DNA from: Paractinoplanes lichenicola
Lineage (GTDB): Bacteria > Actinomycetota > Actinomycetes > Mycobacteriales > Micromonosporaceae
Assembly: GCF_016785085.1 (NCBI RefSeq)
Contig: NZ_JAENHO010000010.1
Coordinates: 186,001-250,000 of the forward strand
Direction of reading: 5' to 3'
DNA length: 64,000 nt
Positions 56,929 to 64,000 of the stretch are shown one piece after another. Made by a program: the position numbers and the translations under genes. A model generated the notes under the pieces. The model was not told the origin of the DNA, did not search any database, and worked only from the letters and a program-made list of their open reading frames with translations. The stretch's first letter is position 1. Every line of letters begins with the position of its first letter.

Positions 56929-57201
56929 GTGCGCCTCTTACATATCCCCGTGACCGCTGCTGTCACTCTGAGTATTGCCGGCTTTTCTTACTCTCAGTTC
57001 GACGCGCGGGAGCTCGAGCGGAAGGCGCAGGTCGTCGCCGACAAGGCCACGTGCCGAGCGGTGAACTCCGCGATCGTCGCCTACGTGGGCATCAACGGCA
57101 ACGACCCCAAGGCGATCACCGACCTGAACGGCTACCTCGACGGCGACATCTCGTCCTACCGCGTCGTGCGGGGCCGAGCGGCTGGCCCCGGCTGCGCCTG
57201 A
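56929..57201 (+). CDS. Small secreted pilin-like protein
   Basis: A 90-residue protein starting at GTG 56929. An N-terminal hydrophobic stretch (VTAAVTLSIAGFSYS) is followed by a helical segment and the phrase AIVAYVGINGNDPKAITDLN, which recalls the middle of type IV/type II pseudopilins (short Tyr-x-x-x-N-G-x-x-P pattern). It lacks the canonical GFTLxE prepilin site. A TACTCT -10-like element lies at 56898. Immediately downstream is a permease pseudogene, so this gene may itself be a remnant. Confidence 0.5.
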   Translation: MRLLHIPVTAAVTLSIAGFSYSQFDARELERKAQVVADKATCRAVNSAIVAYVGINGNDPKAITDLNGYLDGDISSYRVVRGRAAGPGCA

Positions 57202-57207
57202 GACGCA

Positions 57208-57512
57208 TTCACCGCGCTCAACCCGATGATCCTGATCGGCATCCTGGCCGGAACGTTCCACTCGTCCCTTGACACGGCGTTCGCGCAGAACGTCGGCCTG
57301 GTGCAGATGGCCCGGGTCAAAGCCGCTACGTGGTGACGGCGGGGCATCATCCTGGTGCTGGTGGGCCTGATTCCCAAGGTGGGCGAGGTGATCGCCGCCA
57401 TCTCCTGGGCCCGGTCATCGGCGGCGCGGCCCTGGTCATGTTCGCCACCGTCACCGCCGTGGGCATCCGTAGCCTGCGCCGGGTCACCTTCGACGGCAAC
57501 CGCATCCGCTGA
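57208..57512 (+). pseudogene. pbuX: Remnant of a xanthine/uracil permease (PbuX-like)
   Basis: Translated pieces in two alternating frames rebuild a permease core: FAQNVGLVQMARVK (frame of 57208), RYVVTAG (frame of 57324), GIILVLVGLIPKVGEVIAAI (frame of 57343), then PVIGGAALVMFATVTAVGIR and DGNRIR up to TGA 57512 (frame of 57411). These match the purine/pyrimidine:cation symporter family signature region. At least three frame changes and one in-frame TGA (57334) break it, and roughly the first two thirds and the C-terminal end are missing. It is a dead, truncated gene. Confidence 0.78.
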
Positions 57513-57659
57513 GCCTGTCGACGGTGAACCCGCCGCCGGCGAGGCCGCGACCCCGGGCCGGGACCGCGCCCGCGGTCAGCGGCCGTCGCCAGGGAACGGA
57601 ACCGAATAGGCGCGCCCGCCGCGAGGGAACCGTTCGCGGCGGGCGCAGGGGGCGACAGC

Positions 57660-58433
57660 TCAGTGGACCAGCGCGGGCCTGCGGTGCGGTGCCGCCCAGC
57701 GCTCCCGAGCCGCCGCACGGACCCGGGATGCCCGGTAGAGCCACAACGTGTCCCGCCCGAACGACCAGGTCAGCGAGCCCAGCGCCACTCCCAGCGCGAC
57801 CATCGTCAGGAAGGTCGGCAGCAGGTCGGCTGTGACCAGGGCCAGCACGATCCCCTGGAGGGCGGCCACCACCTTGCGCGAGAACCGGGGCGGCAGCGCC
57901 GCGTTGAGCCAGGGCGCCGCGATGGCGGCCGCCACGAACACGTAGCGGAAGGCGCCGATGGCCACCCACCACCAGCCGAACCGATCGCCCGCGTAGACGC
58001 TGAGCACCAGGATCAGGAAGGCGTCGATCTCCATGTCGAAGCGTGCGCCCAGTGCCGTCGTGTTGCCGGTGCGGCGGGCGACCTGGCCGTCGACGCCGTC
58101 CAGGGCCAGGGCGACGCCGGCGATGGCGACCAGGGCCACCATGTTGACCGGCTGGACGAAGGAGGTCACCACCATCGCGGTGACGCCGCCGACCAGGATG
58201 GCGCGGGCCAGGGTCACCGCGTTGGCCGGGCCGATCTGGGCCATGCCGGCGCGGTCGAGGCCGGCGCCGAGCAGGCCGCACAGCACGAGTCCGTAGGCCG
58301 CGCCGGCGATGAGGCCGGTCGCGGTGAGGCCGAGGGTGCTGCCCAGCAGGGCCAGCAGGGCGAGCTGGGCGGCCAGTCCGACCACCGGGGCACGCGAGGA
58401 TCCGGTGCCGGTGGGTGCGGTTGCTGATGTCAC
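57660..58433 (-). CDS. CDP-alcohol phosphatidyltransferase family protein
   Basis: A 257-residue integral membrane enzyme of the CDP-OH-P family, which transfers a phospho-alcohol from a CDP-linked donor. The signature D-G-x2-A-R-x8-G-x3-D-x3-D is present as DGVDGQVARRTGNTTALGAR followed by FDMEID. Six or so hydrophobic segments surround it. GTG 58433 follows GGAGG at ideal spacing; an ATG at 58445 overlaps that ribosome site and is less likely. It is divergent from the dehydrogenase at 58537 and opens the left side of the pterin-like cluster. The acceptor alcohol is unknown. Confidence 0.87.
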   Translation of the reverse strand: MTSATAPTGTGSSRAPVVGLAAQLALLALLGSTLGLTATGLIAGAAYGLVLCGLLGAGLDRAGMAQIGPANAVTLARAILVGGVTAMVVTSFVQPVNMVALVAIAGVALALDGVDGQVARRTGNTTALGARFDMEIDAFLILVLSVYAGDRFGWWWVAIGAFRYVFVAAAIAAPWLNAALPPRFSRKVVAALQGIVLALVTADLLPTFLTMVALGVALGSLTWSFGRDTLWLYRASRVRAAARERWAAPHRRPALVH

Positions 58434-58536
58434 CGTGGCCTCCATTTGCAAGATCGGCCGCCGCGTATGGTTGCCGTCGTCAGCGCTTAACACGCGTCCG
58501 GACGGCTTTCGGTTCAGCGGGCGGAGGGAACAACCC

Positions 58537-59511
58537 ATGACGAGTGACGCGTACGCGTTCTGGATCGCCGAGCCGGGGCGGGGCGAGATCCGCCCGGTGA
58601 CCGTCGGCGCGCCGGGCGACGGCGAGGTGCTCGTCCGGACGCTGCACACGGGTGTGAGCAGGGGAACCGAGACTCTGGTGTTCGCCGGGCGGGTGCCCGA
58701 GAGCCAGTGGCCGGTGATGCGGGCCCCCTTCCAGGAGGGCGATTTCCCCGCCCCCGTCAAATACGGCTATCTCAACGTCGGCGTCGTCGAGCAAGGTCCT
58801 GCCGAGCTGCTCGGACGTACCGTCTTCACCCTCAATACCCACCAAACCCGATTTGTCGCACCTGTCACGATGGTTTCTGTCGTGCCCGAAGGTGTGCCCG
58901 CGCACAGGGCCGTTCTCGCGGGCACGGTCGAGACCGCGGTCAACGCCTTGTGGGACGCGCGTCCCCTGGTCGGCGATCGGATCGCGGTGGTCGGCGGGGG
59001 CATGGTGGGTGGGTGCGCGGCGGCGATTCTCGCGCGCTTTCCCGGCGTACGGCTTGAGCTCGTCGACGTGGACGAAAGCAAGGCGGATCTGGCCGCGCGG
59101 CTCGGCGCCGGGTTCGCCACCCCGGAGCGGGCTTCGGGCGACTGCGACCTGGTGATCCACGCCAGCGCGACCCAGGCCGGGCTGACCCGGTCGTTGGAGC
59201 TGGTGCGGGCCGAGGGCACGGTCGTCGAGCTCAGCTGGTACGGCGACCGGCAGGTCAGCGTGCCGCTGGGCGAGTTCTTCCACTCCCGGCGGCTGACCAT
59301 CCGGGGCAGTCAGGTCGGCGGGATCGTGCCCGGCCGCGACCGCACGTACGCCCAGCGGCTCGCGCTGTCGCTGGAGCTGTTGAAGGACGACCGGTTCGAG
59401 GCGTTCGTCACCGGGCACTCCGATTTCGCCGAGCTGCCGGAGGTGCTGCCCCGCCTCGCGGACGGTAGCCTTCCGGCCCTCTGTCACGTGATCGACTACC
59501 CCGAGGAGTAG
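58537..59511 (+). CDS. Medium-chain dehydrogenase lacking the catalytic-zinc cysteine
   Basis: A 324-residue MDR-superfamily oxidoreductase. The Rossmann motif is VVGGGMVGGCAAAI. In the GroES-like domain the usual CGICGSD is replaced by HTGVSRGTETLVF, as in BchC-like and other zinc-less members. It should use NAD(P)H to oxidise an alcohol or reduce an enoyl/keto group; the substrate is unknown. ATG 58537 has CGGAGGGA upstream. It is followed after 3 bases by a pterin-synthase homologue and is the first of at least four co-directional genes. Confidence 0.85.
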   Translation: MTSDAYAFWIAEPGRGEIRPVTVGAPGDGEVLVRTLHTGVSRGTETLVFAGRVPESQWPVMRAPFQEGDFPAPVKYGYLNVGVVEQGPAELLGRTVFTLNTHQTRFVAPVTMVSVVPEGVPAHRAVLAGTVETAVNALWDARPLVGDRIAVVGGGMVGGCAAAILARFPGVRLELVDVDESKADLAARLGAGFATPERASGDCDLVIHASATQAGLTRSLELVRAEGTVVELSWYGDRQVSVPLGEFFHSRRLTIRGSQVGGIVPGRDRTYAQRLALSLELLKDDRFEAFVTGHSDFAELPEVLPRLADGSLPALCHVIDYPEE

Positions 59512-59514
59512 CCC

Positions 59515-59913
59515 TTGTTCAGCGTCACCGTCCGCGACCACATCATGATCGCGCACAGCTTCACCGGCGAGGTCTACGGTCCGGCGCAGAAGCTGCACGG
59601 CGCGACCTTCGTGGTCGACGCCACCTTCCGCCGGCCCGAGCTGGACGACGACAACATCGTGGTGGACATCGGCGCCGCGAGCGAGCAGCTCAAGGCGATC
59701 TGCGGCGGGCTCAGCTATCGCAACCTCGACGACGAGCCCGACTTCCTGGGCATCAACACGTCGACCGAGTTCCTGGCCAAGGTGATCGCCGACAAGCTGG
59801 CGGCCACGATCGCGGCCGGTGACCTGGGTGCGGGCGCGGCCGGGCTGACCGGGCTCACGGTGACCCTGCACGAGTCGCACATCGCCTGGGCCTCGTACGA
59901 GCGCGACCTGTGA
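59515..59913 (+). CDS. 6-pyruvoyl-tetrahydropterin synthase/QueD-like protein with altered active site
   Basis: A 132-residue T-fold protein of the PTPS/QueD family. The TTG start at 59515 follows GAGGAG. The first zinc His is in MIAHSF (H14), but the HGH pair is reduced to LHGATF (H28, with A30 instead of the third His), and the catalytic Cys that normally precedes HGH is missing (GPAQKLHG). GLSYRNLDD and NTSTEFLAKVIADKL correspond to the LDHxxLND and PTxE helices; HESHIAW holds the terminal Glu. The chemistry is therefore probably not classical PTPS or QueD. The next gene starts in the stop codon (GTGA). Confidence 0.85.
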   Translation: MFSVTVRDHIMIAHSFTGEVYGPAQKLHGATFVVDATFRRPELDDDNIVVDIGAASEQLKAICGGLSYRNLDDEPDFLGINTSTEFLAKVIADKLAATIAAGDLGAGAAGLTGLTVTLHESHIAWASYERDL

Positions 59914-60929
59914 CCTTGTGGGCGGTGCTGCCGGGCGGCATCGACGACCCGGCGGCACCGAGCGGCGGCAACCGCTACGACCGTACGGTGTTGTCGCTGC
60001 TGCCCGACGTGCACGAGCTCGCGATCCCCGGCGACTGGCCCTCCCCCGGGACCGCCGCGCGCACCGCCTTGCACAAAGCGCTAGCTGACATTCCGGATAT
60101 GTCCACTGTGCTGATCGACGGCCTGGTCGGCTGCGGCGTACCGGAGATTCTGGAACCGCACGCGGCCCGGCTGAGGCTGATCCTGCTCATCCACCTGCCC
60201 CTGAGCGACGAGACCGGGCTCGACCCGGCAGCCGCCGACGCTCTGCGCGCCCGGGAGAAGCAGGCGGTGCATCTGGCCACGACGGTCGTCGCCACCAGCC
60301 AGGCCGCCGCCGACCGGGTCAAGACCATGCACGACCTCGTACGGGTGGAGGTCGCCCCGCCCGGCGTCGACCCCGCGCCCCTGACCGAGCCCGAACCGAG
60401 CGGCCGCCGCCTGCTCTGCGTGGCCGCCGTGACCCCTCGCAAGGGCCAGGACCTGCTGGTCGGCGCGCTGCAGAACGATCTGGCCGGCCTCGACTGGGAG
60501 TGCCGGTTCGCCGGGGCACTGATCAAACCGGTCCCGTACGAGGATCCGCGGCTGCGCTTCGAGGGCGCGCTGCACGGCGCCGCGCTCGACGACGCGTACG
60601 GGCAAGCGGATCTTTTTGTGCTCCCCTCGCGGGCCGAGACGTACGGCATGGTCGTCACCGAGGCCCTCGCCCGCGGAATCCCGGTGCTGGCCACGGCGGT
60701 CGGCGGCGTGCCCGAGGCGCTCGGCACGGCCCCGGACGGCACCCGCCCCGGCCTGCTGATCCCGCCCGACGACCGACCCGCCCTGGCCGCCGCGCTGCGG
60801 TCGTGGCTGACCGGCGCCGCGCTGCGCGACCGCCTGCGCGCCGCCGCCCGGGCCCGCCGGGAGACCCTCCCGAGCTGGCCGGGCACCGCCTCCGCACTGT
60901 CCGCCATCTGTGAAGGAGACCCTCGATGA
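59910..60929 (+). CDS. GT4-family glycosyltransferase
   Basis: A 339-residue GT-B glycosyltransferase. Donor-site signatures are in the C-domain: LLCVAAVTPRKGQDLLVGAL, then LFVLPSRAETYGMVVTEALA with the E-x7-E motif and GIPVLATAVGGVPEAL. The N-domain begins MTLWAVLPGGIDDPAAPSGG. It transfers a sugar from a nucleotide donor to an acceptor that is probably the product of this cluster. GTG 59910 overlaps the previous stop and its own end overlaps the methyltransferase ATG (ATGA). Confidence 0.9.
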   Translation: MTLWAVLPGGIDDPAAPSGGNRYDRTVLSLLPDVHELAIPGDWPSPGTAARTALHKALADIPDMSTVLIDGLVGCGVPEILEPHAARLRLILLIHLPLSDETGLDPAAADALRAREKQAVHLATTVVATSQAAADRVKTMHDLVRVEVAPPGVDPAPLTEPEPSGRRLLCVAAVTPRKGQDLLVGALQNDLAGLDWECRFAGALIKPVPYEDPRLRFEGALHGAALDDAYGQADLFVLPSRAETYGMVVTEALARGIPVLATAVGGVPEALGTAPDGTRPGLLIPPDDRPALAAALRSWLTGAALRDRLRAAARARRETLPSWPGTASALSAICEGDPR

Positions 60930-61693
60930 CCGGTGAGTTCAGTGAGACCTGGCTCGGCCTGCGCGAGCCCGCCGACGCCGAGGCCCGCGCGGCCGACCTG
61001 GTCGCGCTGCTGCCCGGCGACATCCACGTGATCCGCGACCTGGGGTGCGGCACCGGCTCGATGGCCCGCTGGCTGGCCCCCCGGCTGCCCAAGCCGCAGC
61101 ACTGGATCCTGACCGACCTCGATCCGAAGCTGCTGCACTACGCCACGGCCCACGTACGCGTCCCGGACGTGAGCGTCGAGGGCGCGCTGGCCGATGTGAC
61201 CGCGCTCACGGTCGAGGATCTCGACGGTACCGGGCTGGTCACCTGCTCGGCGCTGCTCGACCTGCTGACCGCCGACGAGATCGACGCGCTGGTGGCGACG
61301 CTGGCGGCGGCCCGGGTGCCGGCGCTGTTCACGCTCTCGGTCGCCGGGGAGGTGCGCCTCGACCCGGCCGACCCGCTGGACGCGAGCGTCGCCGAGGCGT
61401 TCGACGAGCACCAGCGGCGGGTCACCGGGGGGCGCCGCCTGCTCGGGCCGGACGCTCCGGCGTACGCGGGGAAGGCTTTTGAACTGGCCGGCGCGACGGT
61501 GGTCACTCGCCCGAGCCCGTGGCGGCTGGGAACCGAGCTGCCGGAATTGACCGCGGAATGGCTGCGGGGCTGGGTCGGCGCGGCCCGTGAGCAGCGGAAT
61601 TCGCTCGATCTGGACGGCTACCTGGCGGCACGGCTGGCGTCGTTGCCGAGCGCGTCGGTCGGACATGTCGATCTTTTGGCGACCTTCGACTGA
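60926..61693 (+). CDS. SAM-dependent methyltransferase
   Basis: A 255-residue class I methyltransferase. Motif I is VIRDLGCGTGSMARWLAP, the acidic residue after strand 2 is in WILTDLDPKLLHYA, and VTCSALLDLLT gives motif IV. The substrate is unknown; its place in the operon suggests it methylates the cluster's pterin/pyrimidine or glycosyl product. Ribosome site GAAGGAGA precedes ATG 60926. Confidence 0.9.
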   Translation: MTGEFSETWLGLREPADAEARAADLVALLPGDIHVIRDLGCGTGSMARWLAPRLPKPQHWILTDLDPKLLHYATAHVRVPDVSVEGALADVTALTVEDLDGTGLVTCSALLDLLTADEIDALVATLAAARVPALFTLSVAGEVRLDPADPLDASVAEAFDEHQRRVTGGRRLLGPDAPAYAGKAFELAGATVVTRPSPWRLGTELPELTAEWLRGWVGAAREQRNSLDLDGYLAARLASLPSASVGHVDLLATFD

Positions 61694-61753
61694 ACCCTTT
61701 GTGCCCGCCCCGGCGTACTAGGGGAAGACGGGCGAGACGAAGGGAACGGCGAC

Positions 61754-62794
61754 GTGGGGCGTATCTGGGCTTGGGCACGGATTCTGGGCGGGGCCGGGAT
61801 CCTGGTCTTCCTGCTGTGGAAGCTCGGCACCGGTGCCTTCGTCGACGGCCTGCGGGTGATCGACGGTCCGGCGCTCACGCTGGCCTTCACGATCGGGGTC
61901 ACCACCACCGTGTTCAGCGCCTGGCGCTGGTGCCTGGTGGCGCGCGGTCTCGGCCTGCGGCTTTCCTTCCGTACGGCGGTGGCCGACTACTACAAGGCGC
62001 TGTTCCTCAACGCCGCGCTGCCCGGCGGGGTGCTCGGCGACGTGGACCGGGCCGTGCAGCACGGGCGCGACGAGGGTGACGTGGCCAAGAGCGTGCGGGC
62101 CGTGGTGCTCGAGCGCACGGCCGGGCAGCTCGTGCTGATCGTCGTCGGCGTGACCGTCTTGTTCACCGTCCCCTCGCCCGTTCTCGACATTCTGCGCCAG
62201 CACGGCGCTACTGCCGCGGTCGTAGCCATCGCCGCGCTTCTGGCCGTCGCGGTGATCCTGCTGGCTTTCCGGCAGCTCCGACAGGGTGGCTCGCGGGTCG
62301 CTTCCGCGGTCCGTACGGGCCTCGCCGAGATCCGCACCGGGCTGCTGGCCCGTCGCAACTGGCCGATCGTGACCCTGGCCTCGGTCGTCGTGCTCGTCGG
62401 CCACCTGGCCACCTTTGTGGTGGCGGCCCGCGCGGCCGGCTCGTCGGCGTCGCTGGCCCGGCTCGCGCCGCTGATGCTGCTGGCGCTGCTGGCGATGTCG
62501 CTGCCGCTCAACATCGGCGGCTGGGGTCCCCGCGAGGCCGTCACGGCGTGGGCGTTCGGCGCGGCCGGCCTCAGCGCCACCCAGGGCCTGACCACCGCGG
62601 TGGTCTACGGGTTGTTCGCCTTCGTCGCCGCCCTGCCCGGCGCCGTGGTCATCCTGACCCGGGCGGCCGTCAAGCTGCGCGGCGCGGCCGCGGTGCGGAT
62701 CGCCGCCCCGATCTCCCCGGTTCCGTACGGTGTCGCCACCCCCGCCTCGCCCGAGATGGTGCTGGGACGCGAGCTGGCGCGAGCCGGCGCCTAG
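61754..62794 (+). CDS. Lysylphosphatidylglycerol-synthase-like membrane flippase (UPF0104)
   Basis: A 346-residue polytopic protein of the LPG-synthase/UPF0104 flippase-like family, with about eight hydrophobic segments; the family signature LNAALPGGVLGDVDRAVQHG follows the third segment and SLPLNIGGWGPREAVTAWAF lies near the end. The family flips or shields lipid-linked products; here it could export or anchor a lipid-linked form of the cluster's product, in line with the CDP-alcohol transferase. GTG 61754 follows AAGGGAA. The stop overlaps the convergent reductase stop. Confidence 0.87.
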   Translation: MGRIWAWARILGGAGILVFLLWKLGTGAFVDGLRVIDGPALTLAFTIGVTTTVFSAWRWCLVARGLGLRLSFRTAVADYYKALFLNAALPGGVLGDVDRAVQHGRDEGDVAKSVRAVVLERTAGQLVLIVVGVTVLFTVPSPVLDILRQHGATAAVVAIAALLAVAVILLAFRQLRQGGSRVASAVRTGLAEIRTGLLARRNWPIVTLASVVVLVGHLATFVVAARAAGSSASLARLAPLMLLALLAMSLPLNIGGWGPREAVTAWAFGAAGLSATQGLTTAVVYGLFAFVAALPGAVVILTRAAVKLRGAAAVRIAAPISPVPYGVATPASPEMVLGRELARAGA

Positions 62795-63495
62795 CTTTTA
62801 TGGGTGCTTTCCCCAAAACGGTCGGACAGGGCATAGCGCAGCAGCACGACGTCGCCGATCTGGCGCACCTCGGCCAGCGTCGCCCGCCGCCCGGGCCCCC
62901 ACGGGAAGTCGCCGTCGCTGACGAAGCGCGGCGCCCGCGAGTCGCCCACGAAGAACGGCGCGACCACGAGCTGCAGCTCGTCGGCGAGGCCCGCGGTCAG
63001 GAACTGGGTGTGCATCGTGCCGCCGCCCTCGACCATCAGCCGGCGCACGCCCCGCGCGGCCAGGTCGGCCGTCACCAGATGCAGGTCGACCGGGTCGCCG
63101 CCGTCGACGACCGTGGCCACCTCGCCCAGGCGCGCCTTGGCCGACACGCACGAACCGCTGGCGCAATAGACCAGTTTGTCCACATCGCCCACGGTGAAGA
63201 ACCGCGCCGACGGGTTTATGTCACACCTGCTGGTTACGGTGACCTTCAGCGGATTGGGCGCCTCACCCCGGGCGACCCGGGCCGCACGCCGTTCGGCCGA
63301 GCGCACCAGCAGGCGCGGGTCGTCCTGCCGGATCGTCGCGGCCCCGACCAGGATCGCGTCGCACCCGGCCCGGACGGCGTCGACCCGGTCGAAGTCGGCC
63401 TCGTTGGACAGCAACAGCCGGTCACGGGTCGCGTCGTCCAAGTAACCGTCGATGGACATGCCGCAACTCAGCAACGTGTAAGGACGCTCAACCAC
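62791..63495 (-). CDS. RibD C-terminal/dihydrofolate-reductase-like reductase
   Basis: A 234-residue protein with the RibD reductase fold. It opens ERPYTLLSCGMSIDGYLDD, then AGCDAILVGAATIRQDDPRL and LMVEGGGTMHTQF, which are NADPH- and pyrimidine-site signatures. The deaminase domain of full RibD is absent. It should reduce the ribosyl group of a diaminopyrimidine or a similar substrate made by GTP cyclohydrolase II, encoded divergently at 63653. GTG 63495 follows GGAGG. The next 157 bases are the shared promoter region. Confidence 0.87.
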   Translation of the reverse strand: MVERPYTLLSCGMSIDGYLDDATRDRLLLSNEADFDRVDAVRAGCDAILVGAATIRQDDPRLLVRSAERRAARVARGEAPNPLKVTVTSRCDINPSARFFTVGDVDKLVYCASGSCVSAKARLGEVATVVDGGDPVDLHLVTADLAARGVRRLMVEGGGTMHTQFLTAGLADELQLVVAPFFVGDSRAPRFVSDGDFPWGPGRRATLAEVRQIGDVVLLRYALSDRFGESTHKS

Positions 63496-63652
63496 CGATG
63501 ACGCCTCCGTTAGAGCGACGATCGTCACCCAGGCCGAACAGTTGCGTCCAAGATAATCCGCGCCACGATTACAGGCACGTTCGCGGTCTGTTGCGGTGCG
63601 GTGACTCCGGCGGCGGGTATAGCGGATCAGCGGGGAACAACGAGGAGGACCG

Positions 63653-64000
63653 ATGTTAGAAGCCACGGTGCGGCAGCAGGTGACCGTCCCGCTGCGATTC
63701 GGCGACGGCTATGCGACCACCGCGCAGGTGATGACCTTCGACGGTCTGGTCGACGGCAAGGAGCATCTGGCCCTCGGCCTGGGCGACTGGCAGCGGGCGC
63801 TGAAGAAGTCGGCCGCCGGCGGGCGGGCTCCCCTGGTCCGGCCGCACAGCGAATGCCTGACCGGCGACGTGTTCGGCAGCCAGCGCTGCGACTGCGGGCC
63901 GCAGCTGCGCGAGGCCGTCGAGCGGATCGCCGAGCAGGGCGGCTTCCTGCTCTATCTGCGGCAGGAGGGGCGCGGCATCGGCCTCTACGCCAAGCTCGAC
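63653..64000 (+). CDS. ribA: GTP cyclohydrolase II, N-terminal part (cut by window end)
   Basis: The first 116 codons of GTP cyclohydrolase II. The zinc Cys triad is in HSECLTGDVFGSQRCDCG and the GTP-binding motif is LRQEGRGIGL. The classical enzyme opens GTP to 2,5-diamino-6-ribosylamino-pyrimidinone phosphate for riboflavin. In S. coelicolor one paralogue linked to a cluster with a PTPS homologue, RibD-like reductase and other genes is reported to stop at the N-formyl intermediate because of a Tyr substitution; as far as I recall this cluster resembles it. The deciding residue lies just beyond the window. ATG 63653 has GAGGAGG upstream. Confidence 0.92.
   Translation, partial: MLEATVRQQVTVPLRFGDGYATTAQVMTFDGLVDGKEHLALGLGDWQRALKKSAAGGRAPLVRPHSECLTGDVFGSQRCDCGPQLREAVERIAEQGGFLLYLRQEGRGIGLYAKLD

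Noticed and set aside
57208..57512. Programmed frameshift in an active permease
   Set aside because: Three frame changes plus missing N- and C-terminal parts indicate decay and not recoding.

Overview
This window is high-GC chromosomal DNA from an actinobacterium. Strong third-position GC bias, frequent GTG/TTG starts, AGGAGG-type ribosome sites, TTGTCCACA-type DnaA boxes and many short ATGA/GTGA gene overlaps all point that way. The gene families and a strikingly common CCGTACGG octamer suggest a Micromonosporaceae-like genome (Actinoplanes relatives), but this is inferred from gene content and not proven. I see no rRNA, tRNA, CRISPR array, complete insertion sequence or prophage.

Layout. 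1-3066: the 5' part of a ClpC/ClpB-type unfoldase, a NYN/PIN-like protein, a possible 55-residue peptide and an MFS transporter flanked by DnaA boxes. 3406-7885: a tightly coupled four-gene operon around an FtsK/SpoIIIE-type ATPase with an intact first and a degenerate second motor domain; it also encodes a small helical-hairpin protein and a coiled-coil membrane protein. 7878-9382: an acidic three-repeat peptide immediately followed by a JmjC/cupin hydroxylase. 9476-13713: two DUF72 proteins, a class IV aminotransferase, a DksA-type zinc finger, a uridine-kinase-like protein without its P-loop and a lone winged-helix regulator. 14122-16419: a SecA2-type translocase. 16531-21128: a partner-switching/signalling patch with two STAS-HATPase fusions, CheR-coiled-coil-PAS, and a SigB-like sigma factor fused to a STAS domain. 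21263-24127: a low-complexity repeat protein. 24408-27941: a small membrane protein, an SGNH hydrolase and a GCS2-like ligase.

27969-38600 is one gene for a 3543-residue secreted repeat protein with an LPTTG wall-sorting motif, divergent from a secreted GH92 alpha-mannosidase (38987-41398). 41879-47625 is a minus-strand cobalamin operon behind a cobalamin riboswitch: fused Mg-chelatase-like I/D protein, CobO, CobB, a CbiG C-terminal-like protein and an alpha/beta hydrolase. 47627-56840 holds metabolic and regulatory genes: gluconokinase-like kinase, ECF sigma pair, ArsR/AHSA1 pair, corrinoid-binding-like protein and several hydrolases. 56929-57512 has a pilin-like small secreted protein and a frameshifted remnant of a xanthine/uracil permease.

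57660-64000 is the most pathway-like cluster: CDP-alcohol phosphatidyltransferase, zinc-less medium-chain dehydrogenase, a 6-pyruvoyl-tetrahydropterin-synthase homologue with altered active site, glycosyltransferase, methyltransferase, flippase-like membrane protein, a RibD-type reductase and GTP cyclohydrolase II (cut by the window end). It looks like a dedicated route from GTP to an unknown pterin- or pyrimidine-derived, possibly glycosylated and methylated product. My main candidates for undescribed systems are this cluster, the repeat-peptide/JmjC pair and the FtsK-like operon.
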